In this document: positions 19,240-28,416 of the stretch, piece after piece | Numbering within the stretch: the first letter of the stretch is position 1 | How the letters are laid out: the number at the start of each line of letters is the position of its first letter | Assembly (NCBI GenBank): GCA_014801815.1 | Contig: JAAVDM010000051.1 | Location: 1 to 64,000 of the forward strand | Reading direction: 5' to 3' | Source: Bacteroides sp. | GTDB taxonomy: Bacteria; Bacteroidota; Bacteroidia; Bacteroidales; Muribaculaceae | Length of the DNA: 64,000 nt | The notes under the pieces: generated by a model | What the model saw: only the letters and a program-made list of their open reading frames with translations | The model's database searches: none | What the model was told of the DNA's origin: nothing | Position numbers and translations under genes: made by a program

Positions 19240-19953
19240 TTACTCTGAGGCAGGTGTCCGGACTGCCATCATAAGCGCCTCAGCCACTATAAAGTCGGCA
19301 GGGTTAGTCACCTTCATATTGATTGCCTCTCCTTGGCATAGGGCTATCTTATGCCCGTATGCCTCAACTACTGAGGCATCATCTGTATACACCTCACCGG
19401 CTTTTCGCGCATTATATGCTTTCTTAAGCAGAGCTGCATCAAATGTCTGAGGTGTCTGTACAGCTACATAAAGACTACGGTCAACCGACTGACTATCTCC
19501 GTCAGGGCCGAGTTTACGCAGAGAGTCAGTGACAGGTACAGCAGGTACGGCTGTCTGCAACTGTTCCGCCGTTTGCCAGCAACGCTCTATAAGCTCACGG
19601 CTCACAAGCGGCCGCGCAGCATCATGCACGGCAATGAGCGCACCGGCTTCGGCAGTCTCTTCCATAAGTCCGTTGGCCACTGACTCACAACGGTCACGGC
19701 CACCGCAGCACAGACGGTAAGCGAACCGGTCGCTCTCAGGCAGATTATTCCAAATGATGTCCCAGTCATCAAAAAAGCCCGGGTGAAGTACCAACACAAG
19801 CTGAGTGTCAGGGTCGGCATCATGAAACGCTTTCATTGACCACCACACCATCGGGCGGTCGCATAGCTCACGGAACTGCTTGGGTATCGCACCGCCTGCA
19901 CGATGTCCTTCACCTCCGGCCAGTATTATAGCTGTTTTTTTATATGTTGACAT
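19240..19953 (-). CDS. ispD: 2-C-methyl-D-erythritol 4-phosphate cytidylyltransferase
   Basis: 237 residues, a typical IspD length. It joins MEP and CTP to make CDP-ME in the non-mevalonate isoprenoid pathway. The nucleotide-binding start IILAGGEGHRAGGAIPKQF, then VAVHDAARPLVS, AVPVTDSLRK, VQTPQTFDAALLKKAY, YTDDASVVEAYG and MKVTNPADFIVAEAL are all IspD signatures. In the first motif the usual GxGxRMG is GEGHRAGG, an insertion seen in Bacteroidota. recG follows 11 bases later. Confidence 0.95.
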   Translation of the reverse strand: MSTYKKTAIILAGGEGHRAGGAIPKQFRELCDRPMVWWSMKAFHDADPDTQLVLVLHPGFFDDWDIIWNNLPESDRFAYRLCCGGRDRCESVANGLMEETAEAGALIAVHDAARPLVSRELIERCWQTAEQLQTAVPAVPVTDSLRKLGPDGDSQSVDRSLYVAVQTPQTFDAALLKKAYNARKAGEVYTDDASVVEAYGHKIALCQGEAINMKVTNPADFIVAEALMMAVRTPASE

Positions 19954-19981
19954 ATCTATTTTTAGGTTTTGATTTATAATT

Positions 19982-20023
19982 CAAACGCCGTGGAGAGGGC
20001 AGCCCCGGCCTCCACGGCGTTTG
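19982..20023. terminator. 13-bp hairpin after fabG
   Basis: CAAACGCCGTGGA (19982-19994) pairs with TCCACGGCGTTTG (20011-20023). It separates fabG from ispD on the minus strand. Confidence 0.7.
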
Positions 20024-20054
20024 TAGTTTCTTAAAATCTATGCTGACAACTGCA

Positions 20055-20801
20055 TTACATATTCATGCCGCCGTCTACCTGAATCACCTGACCGGTGACA
20101 TAGCCTGACATATCCGAAGCGAGGAAAGTAGCCACATTGGCTATATCCTCTACCTTACCGCCGCGGCGCAGAGGTATCTTGGCAGTCCACTCCTTGCGCA
20201 CCTCGTCAGGCAAAGCCTCGGTCATAGCTGTTTCTATGAAGCCGGGAGCAATGGCATTGGCACGGATATTACGCGAGCCAACTTCCTGAGCGATGCTCTT
20301 GGCAAGTGCGATAAGACCGGCTTTTGAAGCGGCATAGTTGCACTGACCGGCGTTGCCGTGTACTCCTACTACCGAAGCCATGTTTATGATGCTGCCGCTA
20401 CGCTGACGAAGCATAATCGGCAGAACAGCGTGTATAAAGTTGAAAGCCGATTTGAGGTTAACAGCTATAACAGCGTCCCACTGAGCTTCGGTCATACGCA
20501 TCATCAGGCCGTCTTTTGTAATACCGGCATTGTTGACAAGTATATCTATACGGCCGAAGTCGTTCTTAATCTGCTCTACCACTTCCTCAGTCTGTTTGAA
20601 GTCGGCGGCATTCGAGGCGTAACCCTTTACCTTAACGCCATAAGCAGCTATTTCTTCTTCTGTCTTCTTGCCATTCTCGTCAATAACGAGGTCGGTAAAG
20701 GCGATATTAGCGCCTTCCGAAGCAAATTTGAGTGCAAGGGCTTTGCCGATGCCACGAGCAGCGCCGGTAATAAGGGCTGTCTTACCTTCGAGTAGTTTCA
20801 T
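20055..20801 (-). CDS. fabG: 3-oxoacyl-ACP reductase
   Basis: 248 residues, a classical short-chain dehydrogenase. It reduces 3-oxoacyl-ACP with NADPH in type II fatty acid synthesis. The cofactor motif TGAARGIGKALAL is at about 10-22, ILVNNAGITKDGLMMRM is the NNAG stretch, INMASVVGVHGNAGQCNYAASKAG carries the catalytic Ser, Tyr and Lys, and IAPGFIETAMTEALPDEV is the usual FabG segment. It ends with a MNM tail after VIQVDGG. It lies downstream of fabH on the same strand but is separated from it by 193 bases that hold a 9-bp repeat array. Confidence 0.95.
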   Translation of the reverse strand: MKLLEGKTALITGAARGIGKALALKFASEGANIAFTDLVIDENGKKTEEEIAAYGVKVKGYASNAADFKQTEEVVEQIKNDFGRIDILVNNAGITKDGLMMRMTEAQWDAVIAVNLKSAFNFIHAVLPIMLRQRSGSIINMASVVGVHGNAGQCNYAASKAGLIALAKSIAQEVGSRNIRANAIAPGFIETAMTEALPDEVRKEWTAKIPLRRGGKVEDIANVATFLASDMSGYVTGQVIQVDGGMNM

Positions 20802-20861
20802 TGTCTGTATGTGTTGTGATTATTGGTTTTTGCTTGGTTAAGTTGTAGGGCTTATAGAGCG

Positions 20862-20966
20862 TATAAGTTTTATTTGTATAAGTCTTATAAATTTTATAAA
20901 TCTTATATGTTTTATACGTCTTATAAGTCTTATAGATCTTATAAGATTTATAAAACTTATAAGATA
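20862..20966. repeat. 9-bp tandem repeat, about 12 degenerate units of TATAAGTCT
   Basis: Units follow each other at an exact 9-base period from 20862 to 20966, apart from one 6-base unit at 20871-20876. Examples are TATAAGTTT, TATAAATCT, TATACGTCT and TATAAGATT. Every unit starts TATA or TATT. The array sits in the fabH-fabG gap. Its 9-base unit keeps a short plus-strand frame open (repeated Tyr-Lys-Ser), which is probably not a protein. Confidence 0.85.
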
Positions 20967-20994
20967 ATACTTCTAAGACACTCGGCCTCCTTCC

Positions 20995-21939
20995 TCACAC
21001 CTCCACTATGAAGCAGCCGCAGGAATAGCCGCCACCGAATACCATCAGGGCCACTTTGTCACCCTTGACAAACGTATCCTTGTTCTGGCTCAGTACGAGA
21101 GGTGCCGAGGCCGAGCCGGTGTTGCCCAGCTCTTCGATATTGTTGAGGAATTTGTCCATCGGCAGTTCGAGCATGTGGGCTACCTGTGCCACAATACGTT
21201 TGTTGGCCTGATGACATATAAGAGCCTTAAGGTCATCGGAAGTAAGACCGGTGTTAGCCTGTGAGCGTTTGAGGGAGTGTATCATATACTTGCAGGCGTG
21301 CAGGAAGACATCGCGGCCGTCAGGCATCGTGATACCATCTTCCTTGGGACGCAGTTTCACACCGGCCGGTCCTTTACCGATATGGCCGAGACCTTCGGTA
21401 TAGACATCAAGTATCTTCATATCGCTGTCACTCTGTCGCTCTTTCGATATGAAGAAAGCAACAGCCCCGTCACCCCAGAGATGACCCGATTTAGGGTCGG
21501 TTTCATTACTATAATAGGAATTGTGTTCGCTGCATACCAGCAAGGCTTTCGAAGCCTTGCCCGAAGCGAAATATCCCTCTATCACTTCAAGGGCATTGAT
21601 AAATGATGAACAAGCTGCCGACATATAGAAAGCCTTGGTATCTTCGATGCCGTAGTGACGCTGTGCCACATGAGCCAGTGTCGCTACGGTGTCATACACC
21701 GAATAGGAGGCTGCCACAATCAGGTCTACCTCCTTTATGTCGTAAGGAAGTGTCTTCAGGGCCTCGTCTATTGCCGCGAGACCCATTGTGTCGGCGTTCT
21801 CTCCCTCACCGGCACGCGAACGTGTCTGTATGCCGGTGCGTTGTACGATCCAATCCGGTGTCAGGCCGTTAAGCTTCTCAAAGTAAGCATTGTCAATTCT
21901 TTCTGCGGGCACATAGTGGCCCATGGAGTTGATATACAT
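20995..21939 (-). CDS. fabH: 3-oxoacyl-ACP synthase III family protein
   Basis: 314 residues. A KAS III thiolase-fold enzyme that starts fatty acid elongation from acyl-CoA and malonyl-ACP. The catalytic triad is visible: Cys110 in MSAACSSF, His in ICHQANKRI and Asn in ELGNTGSASAP, as in FabH. The C-terminus LMVFGGGYSCGCFIVEV is family-typical. Bacteroidales often carry more than one KAS III, so this copy could serve branched or special acyl starters. A TetR-type gene lies 44 bases upstream on the same strand and may control it. Confidence 0.9.
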   Translation of the reverse strand: MYINSMGHYVPAERIDNAYFEKLNGLTPDWIVQRTGIQTRSRAGEGENADTMGLAAIDEALKTLPYDIKEVDLIVAASYSVYDTVATLAHVAQRHYGIEDTKAFYMSAACSSFINALEVIEGYFASGKASKALLVCSEHNSYYSNETDPKSGHLWGDGAVAFFISKERQSDSDMKILDVYTEGLGHIGKGPAGVKLRPKEDGITMPDGRDVFLHACKYMIHSLKRSQANTGLTSDDLKALICHQANKRIVAQVAHMLELPMDKFLNNIEELGNTGSASAPLVLSQNKDTFVKGDKVALMVFGGGYSCGCFIVEV

Positions 21940-21983
21940 AAGTGGAATATAAGGCTCTTAAAGGGTTTATGATGTGCCTACCA

Positions 21984-22571
21984 CTACCGGTGGCGTATTA
22001 TACCGTTCAGTATCAGGTGGCTCATATATATCTTGAGTCTCTCCTTGTCGATGCCCTCTTCAGTGAGGTTGTCACGTATATAGGGCACATCAAGACCGTT
22101 GATAGCATGGGTTATCATGATAGCCATGTGATTGCAGTGTTCTATGCGGAAGCATCCCTGCTCCACACCTTCGCGCAGTATCTCCTCAAGTAAGGCTATC
22201 TCTCTTTTGGAAATTATTTTGCGTGCGCGGTCTACCTTTCGTACATCACGGAAGAAACCCGCACGCAGAGAACCGTTGCGTGACACAATCTCACGCATGG
22301 TCTCAAAGCGGCAATCGACATACTCGCGCAGTTTCTCTTCGGGAGATATGGGTTTAGCTACAATGATACGCAGACGTGCCAGCAGTTGGTCAGTCTCACG
22401 CTCTATGACAGCATTGAATATGTCGCGCTTGCTTTTGAAATATGTGTAGATGGTACGCCGGCCTTTCTCCGAGGCCGAGGCTATATCGTTCATGGTTGTG
22501 TTCTCGACACCCTTTCGAGCAAAGAGCTGACGCGCAACCTCGATGAATTTATCTCTTGTCTTAAGCACCAT
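21984..22571 (-). CDS. TetR/AcrR-family transcriptional regulator
   Basis: 195 residues. The N-terminal helix-turn-helix is clear at about 6-52: RDKFIEVARQLFARKGVENT, then TMNDIASASEKGRRTIYTYF with YFKSKRDIFNAVIE. The C-terminal ligand domain is hydrophobic helix-rich and unclassified. It stands just ahead of fabH and fabG on the same strand, so a role as a lipid-synthesis regulator, like FabR or FasR elsewhere, is reasonable but not shown. A -7-like box (TACTTTTG, minus strand, 22679-22672) lies about 100 bases upstream. Confidence 0.88.
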   Translation of the reverse strand: MVLKTRDKFIEVARQLFARKGVENTTMNDIASASEKGRRTIYTYFKSKRDIFNAVIERETDQLLARLRIIVAKPISPEEKLREYVDCRFETMREIVSRNGSLRAGFFRDVRKVDRARKIISKREIALLEEILREGVEQGCFRIEHCNHMAIMITHAINGLDVPYIRDNLTEEGIDKERLKIYMSHLILNGIIRHR

Positions 22572-22671
22572 CTTCTTTTTCTTGACTTTATTTGTTTCCC
22601 GCCCGGCAGCACTACAGCCTTCTCACAGCCTTCCGGCAACGGCATGTTTGCACACTTTGCAGATTTTTGAG

Positions 22672-22679
22672 CAAAAGTA
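22672..22679 (-). promoter_or_regulatory. possible -7 box of the tetR gene
   Basis: TACTTTTG on the minus strand fits TAnnTTTG. No clear -33 box is seen 19-21 bases upstream, so this is a weak call. Confidence 0.35.
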
Positions 22680-22792
22680 ACAATTATTCTTCATATCTCC
22701 CCTATTTCCCTTTCTTAATCTTTGCATTTCAGAGCCTTTTTTTGAGCTTATCATTTCGTTAACACTTATTAACAGAAATAATCGCTCTAAAA

Positions 22793-22824
22793 TTTGCACA
22801 GTATAAAAAAAGGCAGTAACTTTG
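22793..22824 (+). promoter_or_regulatory. promoter of the initiator tRNA
   Basis: TTTG (22793-22796), a 20-base gap and TAACTTTG (22817-22824) match the Bacteroidota consensus. The tRNA starts 17 bases after the -7 box. Confidence 0.8.
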
Positions 22825-22840
22825 CACACGTAAATGATAC

Positions 22841-22915
<75 letters not shown>

Positions 22916-22917
22916 AG

Positions 22918-22945
22918 AAGCCGACTTTCTAAGTCGGCTTTTTTT
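22918..22945 (+). terminator. terminator of the tRNA
   Basis: AAGCCGACTT (22918-22927) pairs with AAGTCGGCTT (22931-22940) with a 3-base loop, and a T run follows. Confidence 0.9.
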
Positions 22946-22982
22946 ATTGTTCAAAGTTTAGCCAACGAATCGGTTTACCGAC

Positions 22983-23648
22983 ATGGAAGTAGTTTACGAA
23001 GACAATCATATTATAATAGTCAATAAGGCTGCCGGTGAGATTGTACAGGGTGACAAGACCGGCGACCGTCCCCTATCGGAAGAGATGAAGGAATATCTTA
23101 AGCAGAAGTACAATAAGCCGGGCAATGTTTTCTGCGGAGTCGTACACCGTATTGACAGACCGGTATCCGGACTGGTCATATTCGCAAAGACATCAAAAGC
23201 ACTCACACGTCTTAATGATATGTTGCGCGAAGGGAAAATACACAAAACCTATTGGGCACTTGTCGAGGGGAAACGTGTACCCGCTGAAGATAAAATAGAA
23301 TCACTGCTCATCAGTGACGGACGTCTCAACAAGACTTTTGTCACTGATCGTCCCGGGTCTGACGCAAAGCTGTCACGCCTGCGCTACAAGACAGTGGCAA
23401 CCGGCGACCATTACACCCTGCTCGAAGTAGAACTGCTCACCGGCCGCAAGCATCAGATACGCGCTCAGCTCTCATCTACCGGCACCCCAATCAAAGGAGA
23501 TCTTAAATACGGTGCCCGACGCAGCAACCGCGACGGCGGTATCTCCCTGCTCGCCCGGCGTATAGAGTTCGAACATCCTGTATCGCATCAGCCCATAGCT
23601 GTCGAGGCTCCGCCGCTGCCCGACATGCTCAAACTGCTCACACAATAA
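22983..23648 (+). CDS. RluA-family RNA pseudouridine synthase
   Basis: 221 residues, shorter than RluC or RluD because there is no S4 domain. The catalytic motif is GVVHRIDRPVSGLVIFAKT with Asp at about 58 (HRxDRxxSG). The C-terminal LLEVELLTGRKHQIRAQLSS and GTPIKGDLKYGA are conserved RluA motifs. The enzyme should isomerise uridine in rRNA or tRNA; the site cannot be told. It lies downstream of the tRNA-fMet terminator and has no clear promoter of its own. Confidence 0.93.
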   Translation: MEVVYEDNHIIIVNKAAGEIVQGDKTGDRPLSEEMKEYLKQKYNKPGNVFCGVVHRIDRPVSGLVIFAKTSKALTRLNDMLREGKIHKTYWALVEGKRVPAEDKIESLLISDGRLNKTFVTDRPGSDAKLSRLRYKTVATGDHYTLLEVELLTGRKHQIRAQLSSTGTPIKGDLKYGARRSNRDGGISLLARRIEFEHPVSHQPIAVEAPPLPDMLKLLTQ

Positions 23649-23678
23649 GCCAACTTATTGCACATCTCAAAAAATATC

Positions 23679-23693
23679 TAAGTAACTCTTATC
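23679..23693 (+). repeat. variant post-stop motif (TAAGTAACTCTTATC)
   Basis: One mismatch (AAGTAACTCTTA) from the core motif. It begins 31 bases after the pseudouridine synthase stop, in the same direction, and directly precedes a 34-bp hairpin. Confidence 0.5.
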
Positions 23694-23699
23694 TTAAAG

Positions 23700-23779
23700 T
23701 TAAAGCGAGCTGAAGCTCGTACATATATCGAGAAATCAATTCGGCTCTCGATATATGTACGAGCTTCAGCTCGCTTTAA
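23700..23779. terminator. 34-bp perfect hairpin between convergent genes
   Basis: Arms 23700-23733 and 23746-23779 are exact reverse complements with a 12-base loop. It lies between the pseudouridine synthase (+) and transketolase (-) and can stop both transcripts. Confidence 0.85.
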
Positions 23780-23798
23780 TATATCTTTATCGGAGGGT

Positions 23799-25823
23799 TT
23801 ACTTCTTCAGGAAAGCACCCACAACATTATAGATATTATCAGTAGTGTAACCAAACTTCTCATCAAGCACTCCGGCCGGGGCACTGGCACCGAAACGTTC
23901 CATGCCATACACTTCCCAATCACCCTTCATCACAGGATAGAGAGTAGCGGGCAGACCGGAAGTCAGACCGAATATCTTCACACCGTCAGGCATAACTTCA
24001 AGCTGATACTCCTTCGGCTGCTCTTTGAAAAGACCTAATGAAGGCATCGACACAACCTGAGCCTTAACTCCGTCAGCAGCCAGACGTGCGGCTACATTAC
24101 ACAACAGGGCTACATCACTACCGTTACCGACAAGCACGATTTCAGGTTTCTCAGCAGGTATTACCACATAACCGCCGCGCTCAGTTCCACGAGCCTCCCT
24201 ACGACGGTCGGCACCGGGCAGATCTTCCAGATTCTGACGTGAGAAAATGAGGACTGTCGGACATTCCCAGTTGTTCATAGCAAGACGATAAGACTCAACC
24301 GTCTCGGCAGAATCGGCAGGACGCAGTACCAGAGCGGCACGATGTCCCTTGAGATTCTTCATCTGTTCCAGCAGACGTATCTGAGCCTCATGCTCGATAG
24401 GTTCGTGAGTGGGGCCGTCCTCACCGACACGGAACGAATCGTGAGTATAGATGAATTTCACAGGCAGTTCCATCAGAGCGGCCATACGGATAGCGGGTTT
24501 CATATAGTCGCTGAATACAAAGAATGTACCACAGGCGCCTATAACTCCACCGTGCAGAGCTATACCGTTAATTATACAAGCCATAGTCAGCTCAGCCACA
24601 CCCGACTGCAAGAAGGCGCCGCTGAAGTCACCCTTCATGAGTTCGTGAGTCTTTTTGAGGAAACCGTCAGTCTTGTCACTGTTGGCAAGGTCGGCACTTG
24701 ATACTATCATGTTGCCGACATGTTCAGCAAGGTAGCTGAGTACGGCAGCCGAAGCGGCACGGCTTGCCATATTGGGTTTAAGCTCAATTTTATCCCAGTC
24801 GAGTTCAGGCAGACGGTTAGCCATATAATCACCGAGAGTCTTAGCGAGTTCTGGATTAGCCTCAACCCACTTAGCCTCTTCAGCACGGCGTTCAGCCACG
24901 ATTTTCTCAAGTTCCTCACGACGCTGTGCATACAGTTCGCGCACATCGTCCCATATCTGCCAAGGATTCTCAGGGTCTCCGCCCAAAGCTGCAACAGTAG
25001 CCTTGATATCGCAGCCGGCCTTGCTCAGAGGCTGGCCGTGAGTCGAAATCTTGCCTTCCATGCTGCTGCCGTCGGCTGCAACGCCACCGCGAGCCATAAC
25101 AGTATGACCAATAATAAGAGTAGGACGTTCTTTTTCCTCATGGGCTGTAGCCAGAGCACCTGCCATAGCCACAGGATTGGTGCCGTCTACTTCAAGCACA
25201 TTCCAACCCCATGCACGATATTTGGCAGCTGTATCCTCGTCAGTGACATCTTCCACCATAGTGGAGAGCTGCACATTATTCGAGTCATAGAACATTATAA
25301 GATTATGCAGACCGAGCTTACCGGCTATACGTCCGGCGCCCTGTGAGACTTCCTCCTGTATGCCACCGTCCGATATGAAAGCATAAGTCTTGTGACTCCA
25401 GCTCTCACCGAAACGTGCGCAAATGAAACGTTCGGCTATAGCACAACCAACAGCCATCACATGGCCCTGTCCTAAAGGACCGGAACTGTTATCAACACCA
25501 CGCACCACATCAAGCTCCGGGTGACCGGGAGTAACACTACCCCACTGACGGAAGCTCTTCAGTTCCTCAATAGTGTAACGGCCCGTAAGAGCAAGCACAC
25601 CATAAAGCATGGGAGACATGTGACCCGGATCAAGGAAGAAACGATCACGTCCTATCCAATACGGATCGGCAGGGTCATAAACCATGAATTTAGAGAAGAG
25701 TACGTTTACAAAGTCTGAACCGCCCATGGCGCCTCCGGGGTGACCCGATTTGGCTTTCTCTACCATCTCGGCAATCAGCACACGCAGATTGTCGGCTGCA
25801 CGGTCATAGATTTTTCTTTCCAT
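23799..25823 (-). CDS. tkt: transketolase
   Basis: 674 residues from the ATG at 25823 (MERKIYDRAADNLRVLIAEM). The frame is open 47 codons further up, but that part is low-quality and unlike the family. Transketolase moves two-carbon units between sugar phosphates in the non-oxidative pentose phosphate pathway. TPP domain: GHPGGAMGGSDF, DPGHMSPMLYGVL, GPLGQGHVMAVG and FISDGGIQEEVSQG. The pyrimidine domain has THDSFRVGEDGPTHEPIEH. The Bacteroidota form is slightly longer than E. coli TktA. A hairpin separates it from the sugar transporter upstream. Confidence 0.96.
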   Translation of the reverse strand: MERKIYDRAADNLRVLIAEMVEKAKSGHPGGAMGGSDFVNVLFSKFMVYDPADPYWIGRDRFFLDPGHMSPMLYGVLALTGRYTIEELKSFRQWGSVTPGHPELDVVRGVDNSSGPLGQGHVMAVGCAIAERFICARFGESWSHKTYAFISDGGIQEEVSQGAGRIAGKLGLHNLIMFYDSNNVQLSTMVEDVTDEDTAAKYRAWGWNVLEVDGTNPVAMAGALATAHEEKERPTLIIGHTVMARGGVAADGSSMEGKISTHGQPLSKAGCDIKATVAALGGDPENPWQIWDDVRELYAQRREELEKIVAERRAEEAKWVEANPELAKTLGDYMANRLPELDWDKIELKPNMASRAASAAVLSYLAEHVGNMIVSSADLANSDKTDGFLKKTHELMKGDFSGAFLQSGVAELTMACIINGIALHGGVIGACGTFFVFSDYMKPAIRMAALMELPVKFIYTHDSFRVGEDGPTHEPIEHEAQIRLLEQMKNLKGHRAALVLRPADSAETVESYRLAMNNWECPTVLIFSRQNLEDLPGADRRREARGTERGGYVVIPAEKPEIVLVGNGSDVALLCNVAARLAADGVKAQVVSMPSLGLFKEQPKEYQLEVMPDGVKIFGLTSGLPATLYPVMKGDWEVYGMERFGASAPAGVLDEKFGYTTDNIYNVVGAFLKK

Positions 25824-25931
25824 AAGTATTTTATTTCTCGTAGGTATTTTTTTGGTTAAGCTGTGTTCCCTAAGGAGAAGTTGAGTTTTTAGTTTCGGAG
25901 ATGAGTAGCTGAATGGTTGCAGGGAGAAATT

Positions 25932-25976
25932 ATCCCGTCGTCTGTGCCCTGACGGGGAAGTCACAGGCGACGGGAT
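25932..25976. terminator. 15-bp hairpin after the FHS transporter
   Basis: Arms 25932-25946 and 25962-25976 pair over 15 positions with one G-T mismatch. A weaker CCGGAG/CTCCGG hairpin follows at 25997-26019. It lies between the transporter and tkt on the minus strand. Confidence 0.65.
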
Positions 25977-26043
25977 TGTCCGTTATCCGGAGTCAGACAT
26001 ATATAGTGAGTGACCTCCGGAAAAAGATGGATTAATACTGATT

Positions 26044-27576
26044 TTACAGATAAAGCTGTTCGTCAAGGTTGGGTTCTTCCTCGACAGGTATATCTTTATT
26101 AACGTTACGGCAGCCTGCCACACTGTAATAAAGCAGGTAAGCAAGCATAGCCACTACCAGCCAGTAGGAGGTCATGTAGCCGCATGTGTCAGCCAGCCAG
26201 CTCTGTATAAGAGGCATGATACCGCCGCCGACCACCATCATCATAAAGATTCCGGAAGCCTGTGCCGTGTACTTGCCCAGACCCTCGACAGCAAGGTTGA
26301 AGATACCACCCCACATCACTGAAGTGCATAGGCCGCAGAGTACAAGGAACAGTGCGCTGATGGGCACCAACGGACGCTCAAGACTTATGACCATATCATT
26401 GGCAGTCTTACCGAAACGAGATTCGATGGTTGCCTCGTGAGCTGTGATAACGCTTGCGTCTTTTGTAGCCACGAAATTGTCTATCACATCTTGCGGCACA
26501 TCTGATTCAACGAGAATCTCTGTAGTTTTCTCTACAGGGTCATATACAAAGTTGGGAACCTCTATCTTGCTCTCGCGTGAGGTAAAAATAGCTATGACTA
26601 TAAATGCTATGGCAGTACTTGTGGCCACTACCATCTGAGTTTTGGTCGAAACCTTAGCCGAAATAGTACTTGATACTGTACGGCCTACAAGCATGAAGAA
26701 CCAGTAGATGGCTACAATGACACCGGCTACCAGTGAGGCTGCACCTGCCACTTCGGCTCCGTCAACGCTTGTATCAGAAAGGTAGAAGTTGAGTGTACTC
26801 GGAATACCGACTTCGATACCTACATAGAAGAAGATACCTACCACACCCAATACTGTGTGACGGAAATTCCAGGGACTATGTTTGTAAGCCGGTTTCTTTG
26901 CACCGCCTTTCTGCAGATTAGGCTCTGGAATAGCCACAAACAGAATTATGAAGAAAGCAACTACAAACACACCCATAGCTATCCACAGCAGGGGAGCCAC
27001 AACACCCACGGATGTCTCTTTGGTAAGAACACCGATAAGCGCACCTACAAAGAACGGAGTCAGTGTGCCCGACAGTGAGTTGAGAGCACCTCCGGCCTGA
27101 AGCAGCTGGTTGCCCTTGTTGCCGCCGCCACCTAAAAGGTTAAGCATAGGGTTGACAACAGTGTTGAGCATACACACGCAGAAGCCGCAGACAAAGGCAC
27201 CGAACAGATAGATGATGAAGTTAAGACTCACAAGTTCTGTCAGCATGACATCGGCACCTACCTTGCTTGACAGCCACTGTATGAACAGACCGATCACACC
27301 GATGCCCATAGCCCAGAGCGCAGTCTTCTTATAGCCCATTCTGACAAGCATGTTACCTGCCGGAATACCCATAAACAGATAGGCAAGGAAGTTCATCATG
27401 TTGCCCATCATGCCGAGTACTGAGTTTCCGGCGAATTTATTGCCCCATATCGTACCGATAGGAGCCGCAAGATTGGTAACGAACGAAATCATCGCGAACA
27501 GGAAAAACATCGCGATAATCGGCAAAGTGTAATTTGGCTTCGGTACAGCAGCCGTCGCCTGATTGGATTTAGCCAT
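26044..27576 (-). CDS. FHS-family (FucP/GluP-like) sugar MFS transporter
   Basis: 510 residues with 12 predicted helices, longer than FucP (about 440). The N-terminal half has NLAAPIGTIWGNKFAGNS, FLAYLFMGIPAGNMLVRMGY and GAFVCGFCVCMLNTVVNPML, as in the glucose/galactose symporter group. Residues of about 335-400 form a hydrophilic insert (SKIEVPNFVYDPVEKTTEIL onward) between two helices, which explains the extra length and is typical of Bacteroidales members. A proton-coupled sugar uptake role is inferred. It has its own promoter. Confidence 0.87.
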   Translation of the reverse strand: MAKSNQATAAVPKPNYTLPIIAMFFLFAMISFVTNLAAPIGTIWGNKFAGNSVLGMMGNMMNFLAYLFMGIPAGNMLVRMGYKKTALWAMGIGVIGLFIQWLSSKVGADVMLTELVSLNFIIYLFGAFVCGFCVCMLNTVVNPMLNLLGGGGNKGNQLLQAGGALNSLSGTLTPFFVGALIGVLTKETSVGVVAPLLWIAMGVFVVAFFIILFVAIPEPNLQKGGAKKPAYKHSPWNFRHTVLGVVGIFFYVGIEVGIPSTLNFYLSDTSVDGAEVAGAASLVAGVIVAIYWFFMLVGRTVSSTISAKVSTKTQMVVATSTAIAFIVIAIFTSRESKIEVPNFVYDPVEKTTEILVESDVPQDVIDNFVATKDASVITAHEATIESRFGKTANDMVISLERPLVPISALFLVLCGLCTSVMWGGIFNLAVEGLGKYTAQASGIFMMMVVGGGIMPLIQSWLADTCGYMTSYWLVVAMLAYLLYYSVAGCRNVNKDIPVEEEPNLDEQLYL

Positions 27577-27658
27577 AATCTTTAAGTTGAATTGGGTTTA
27601 TGTTTTTAGGGTTATTCTGTAGAAATATTCTGACTGCCGAGTTTTCGGAACCGGACTC

Positions 27659-27690
27659 CAAAGTTACACATTATTTCGTTGATTATCCAA
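27659..27690 (-). promoter_or_regulatory. promoter of the FHS transporter
   Basis: On the minus strand TTG (27690-27688), a 21-base gap and TAACTTTG (27666-27659). The start codon is 82 bases downstream of the -7 box. Confidence 0.65.
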
Positions 27691-27738
27691 TTTTGCTTAT
27701 GTTTTTATTCTGATTTATCCAAGTCAGGCTTAATATTT

Positions 27739-28416
27739 CTATATGTACTGCCGTTCACCGAATATTGCGGTACCCACACGCACCAGATTCGACCCTTCAG
27801 CCACAGCTATAGGCCAGTCGCCGCTCATACCCATAGAGATTACATCGAATCCGAGCAGTTCGTCACCGCATATCTGCCTTACACGTGTGAAAACATCGGC
27901 TATGGCACTGAAATCGGCACGCACACGCTCCATATCGTCGGTATTGGAGGCCATGCCCATCACGCCGCAAATATGGGTATTGGTAAGTGTGCAGAAAGCA
28001 TGACGACTGAAATAATCTATCACTTCTTCGGGCGAGAAGCCGAATTTGGTTTCCTCCTGAGCTACATGCACCTGCATTAGCACACGTGTCAGCACGCCGG
28101 CACGACGCGATTCGGAGTCAATAAGTTCAAGCAGGCGTTCGGTATCCACACTCTCTATCATCGACACCTTACCCATAAGACGTCGCACCTTATTGGTCTG
28201 AAGATGTCCTATGAAATGCCAGTTGATATCCGAAGGCAACACGGCCTCTTTCTCAAGAAGCTCGTTGACACGGCTTTCACCGAACAGTCGCTGACCGGCA
28301 TCATAAGCCTCACGTATCGCCTCGGCCGGATGAAATTTCGACACCGCGACAAGTCTCACGCCTTCGGGCAGTTCGGAATGAAGCCGGCGTATCTCGGCAG
28401 CTATATCGTGACTCAT
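27739..28416 (-). CDS. YggS/PLPBP-family pyridoxal-phosphate homeostasis protein
   Basis: 225 residues. A single-domain, non-catalytic PLP-binding TIM barrel that buffers PLP and affects amino-acid balance. The PLP lysine is in VRLVAVSKFHP (K27). FGESRVNELLEK, WHFIGHLQTNKVR, VLMQVHVAQEETKFGF and SMGMSGDWPIAVAEGSNLVRVG (split here: SMGMSGDW, then EGSNLVRVG) are family signatures. It overlaps the upstream DUF4494 gene by 4 bases, so they are coupled. Confidence 0.93.
   Translation of the reverse strand: MSHDIAAEIRRLHSELPEGVRLVAVSKFHPAEAIREAYDAGQRLFGESRVNELLEKEAVLPSDINWHFIGHLQTNKVRRLMGKVSMIESVDTERLLELIDSESRRAGVLTRVLMQVHVAQEETKFGFSPEEVIDYFSRHAFCTLTNTHICGVMGMASNTDDMERVRADFSAIADVFTRVRQICGDELLGFDVISMGMSGDWPIAVAEGSNLVRVGTAIFGERQYI

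Noticed and set aside
20823-21011. 62-codon frame with repeated Tyr-Lys-Ser over the 9-bp array
   Set aside because: The open frame is a side effect of a 9-base unit without stop codons; no start context or homologous protein.
21950-21964. AAGGCTCTTAAAGGG, similar to the post-stop motif
   Set aside because: Two mismatches in the core and against the direction of the neighbouring genes; kept out of the motif set.
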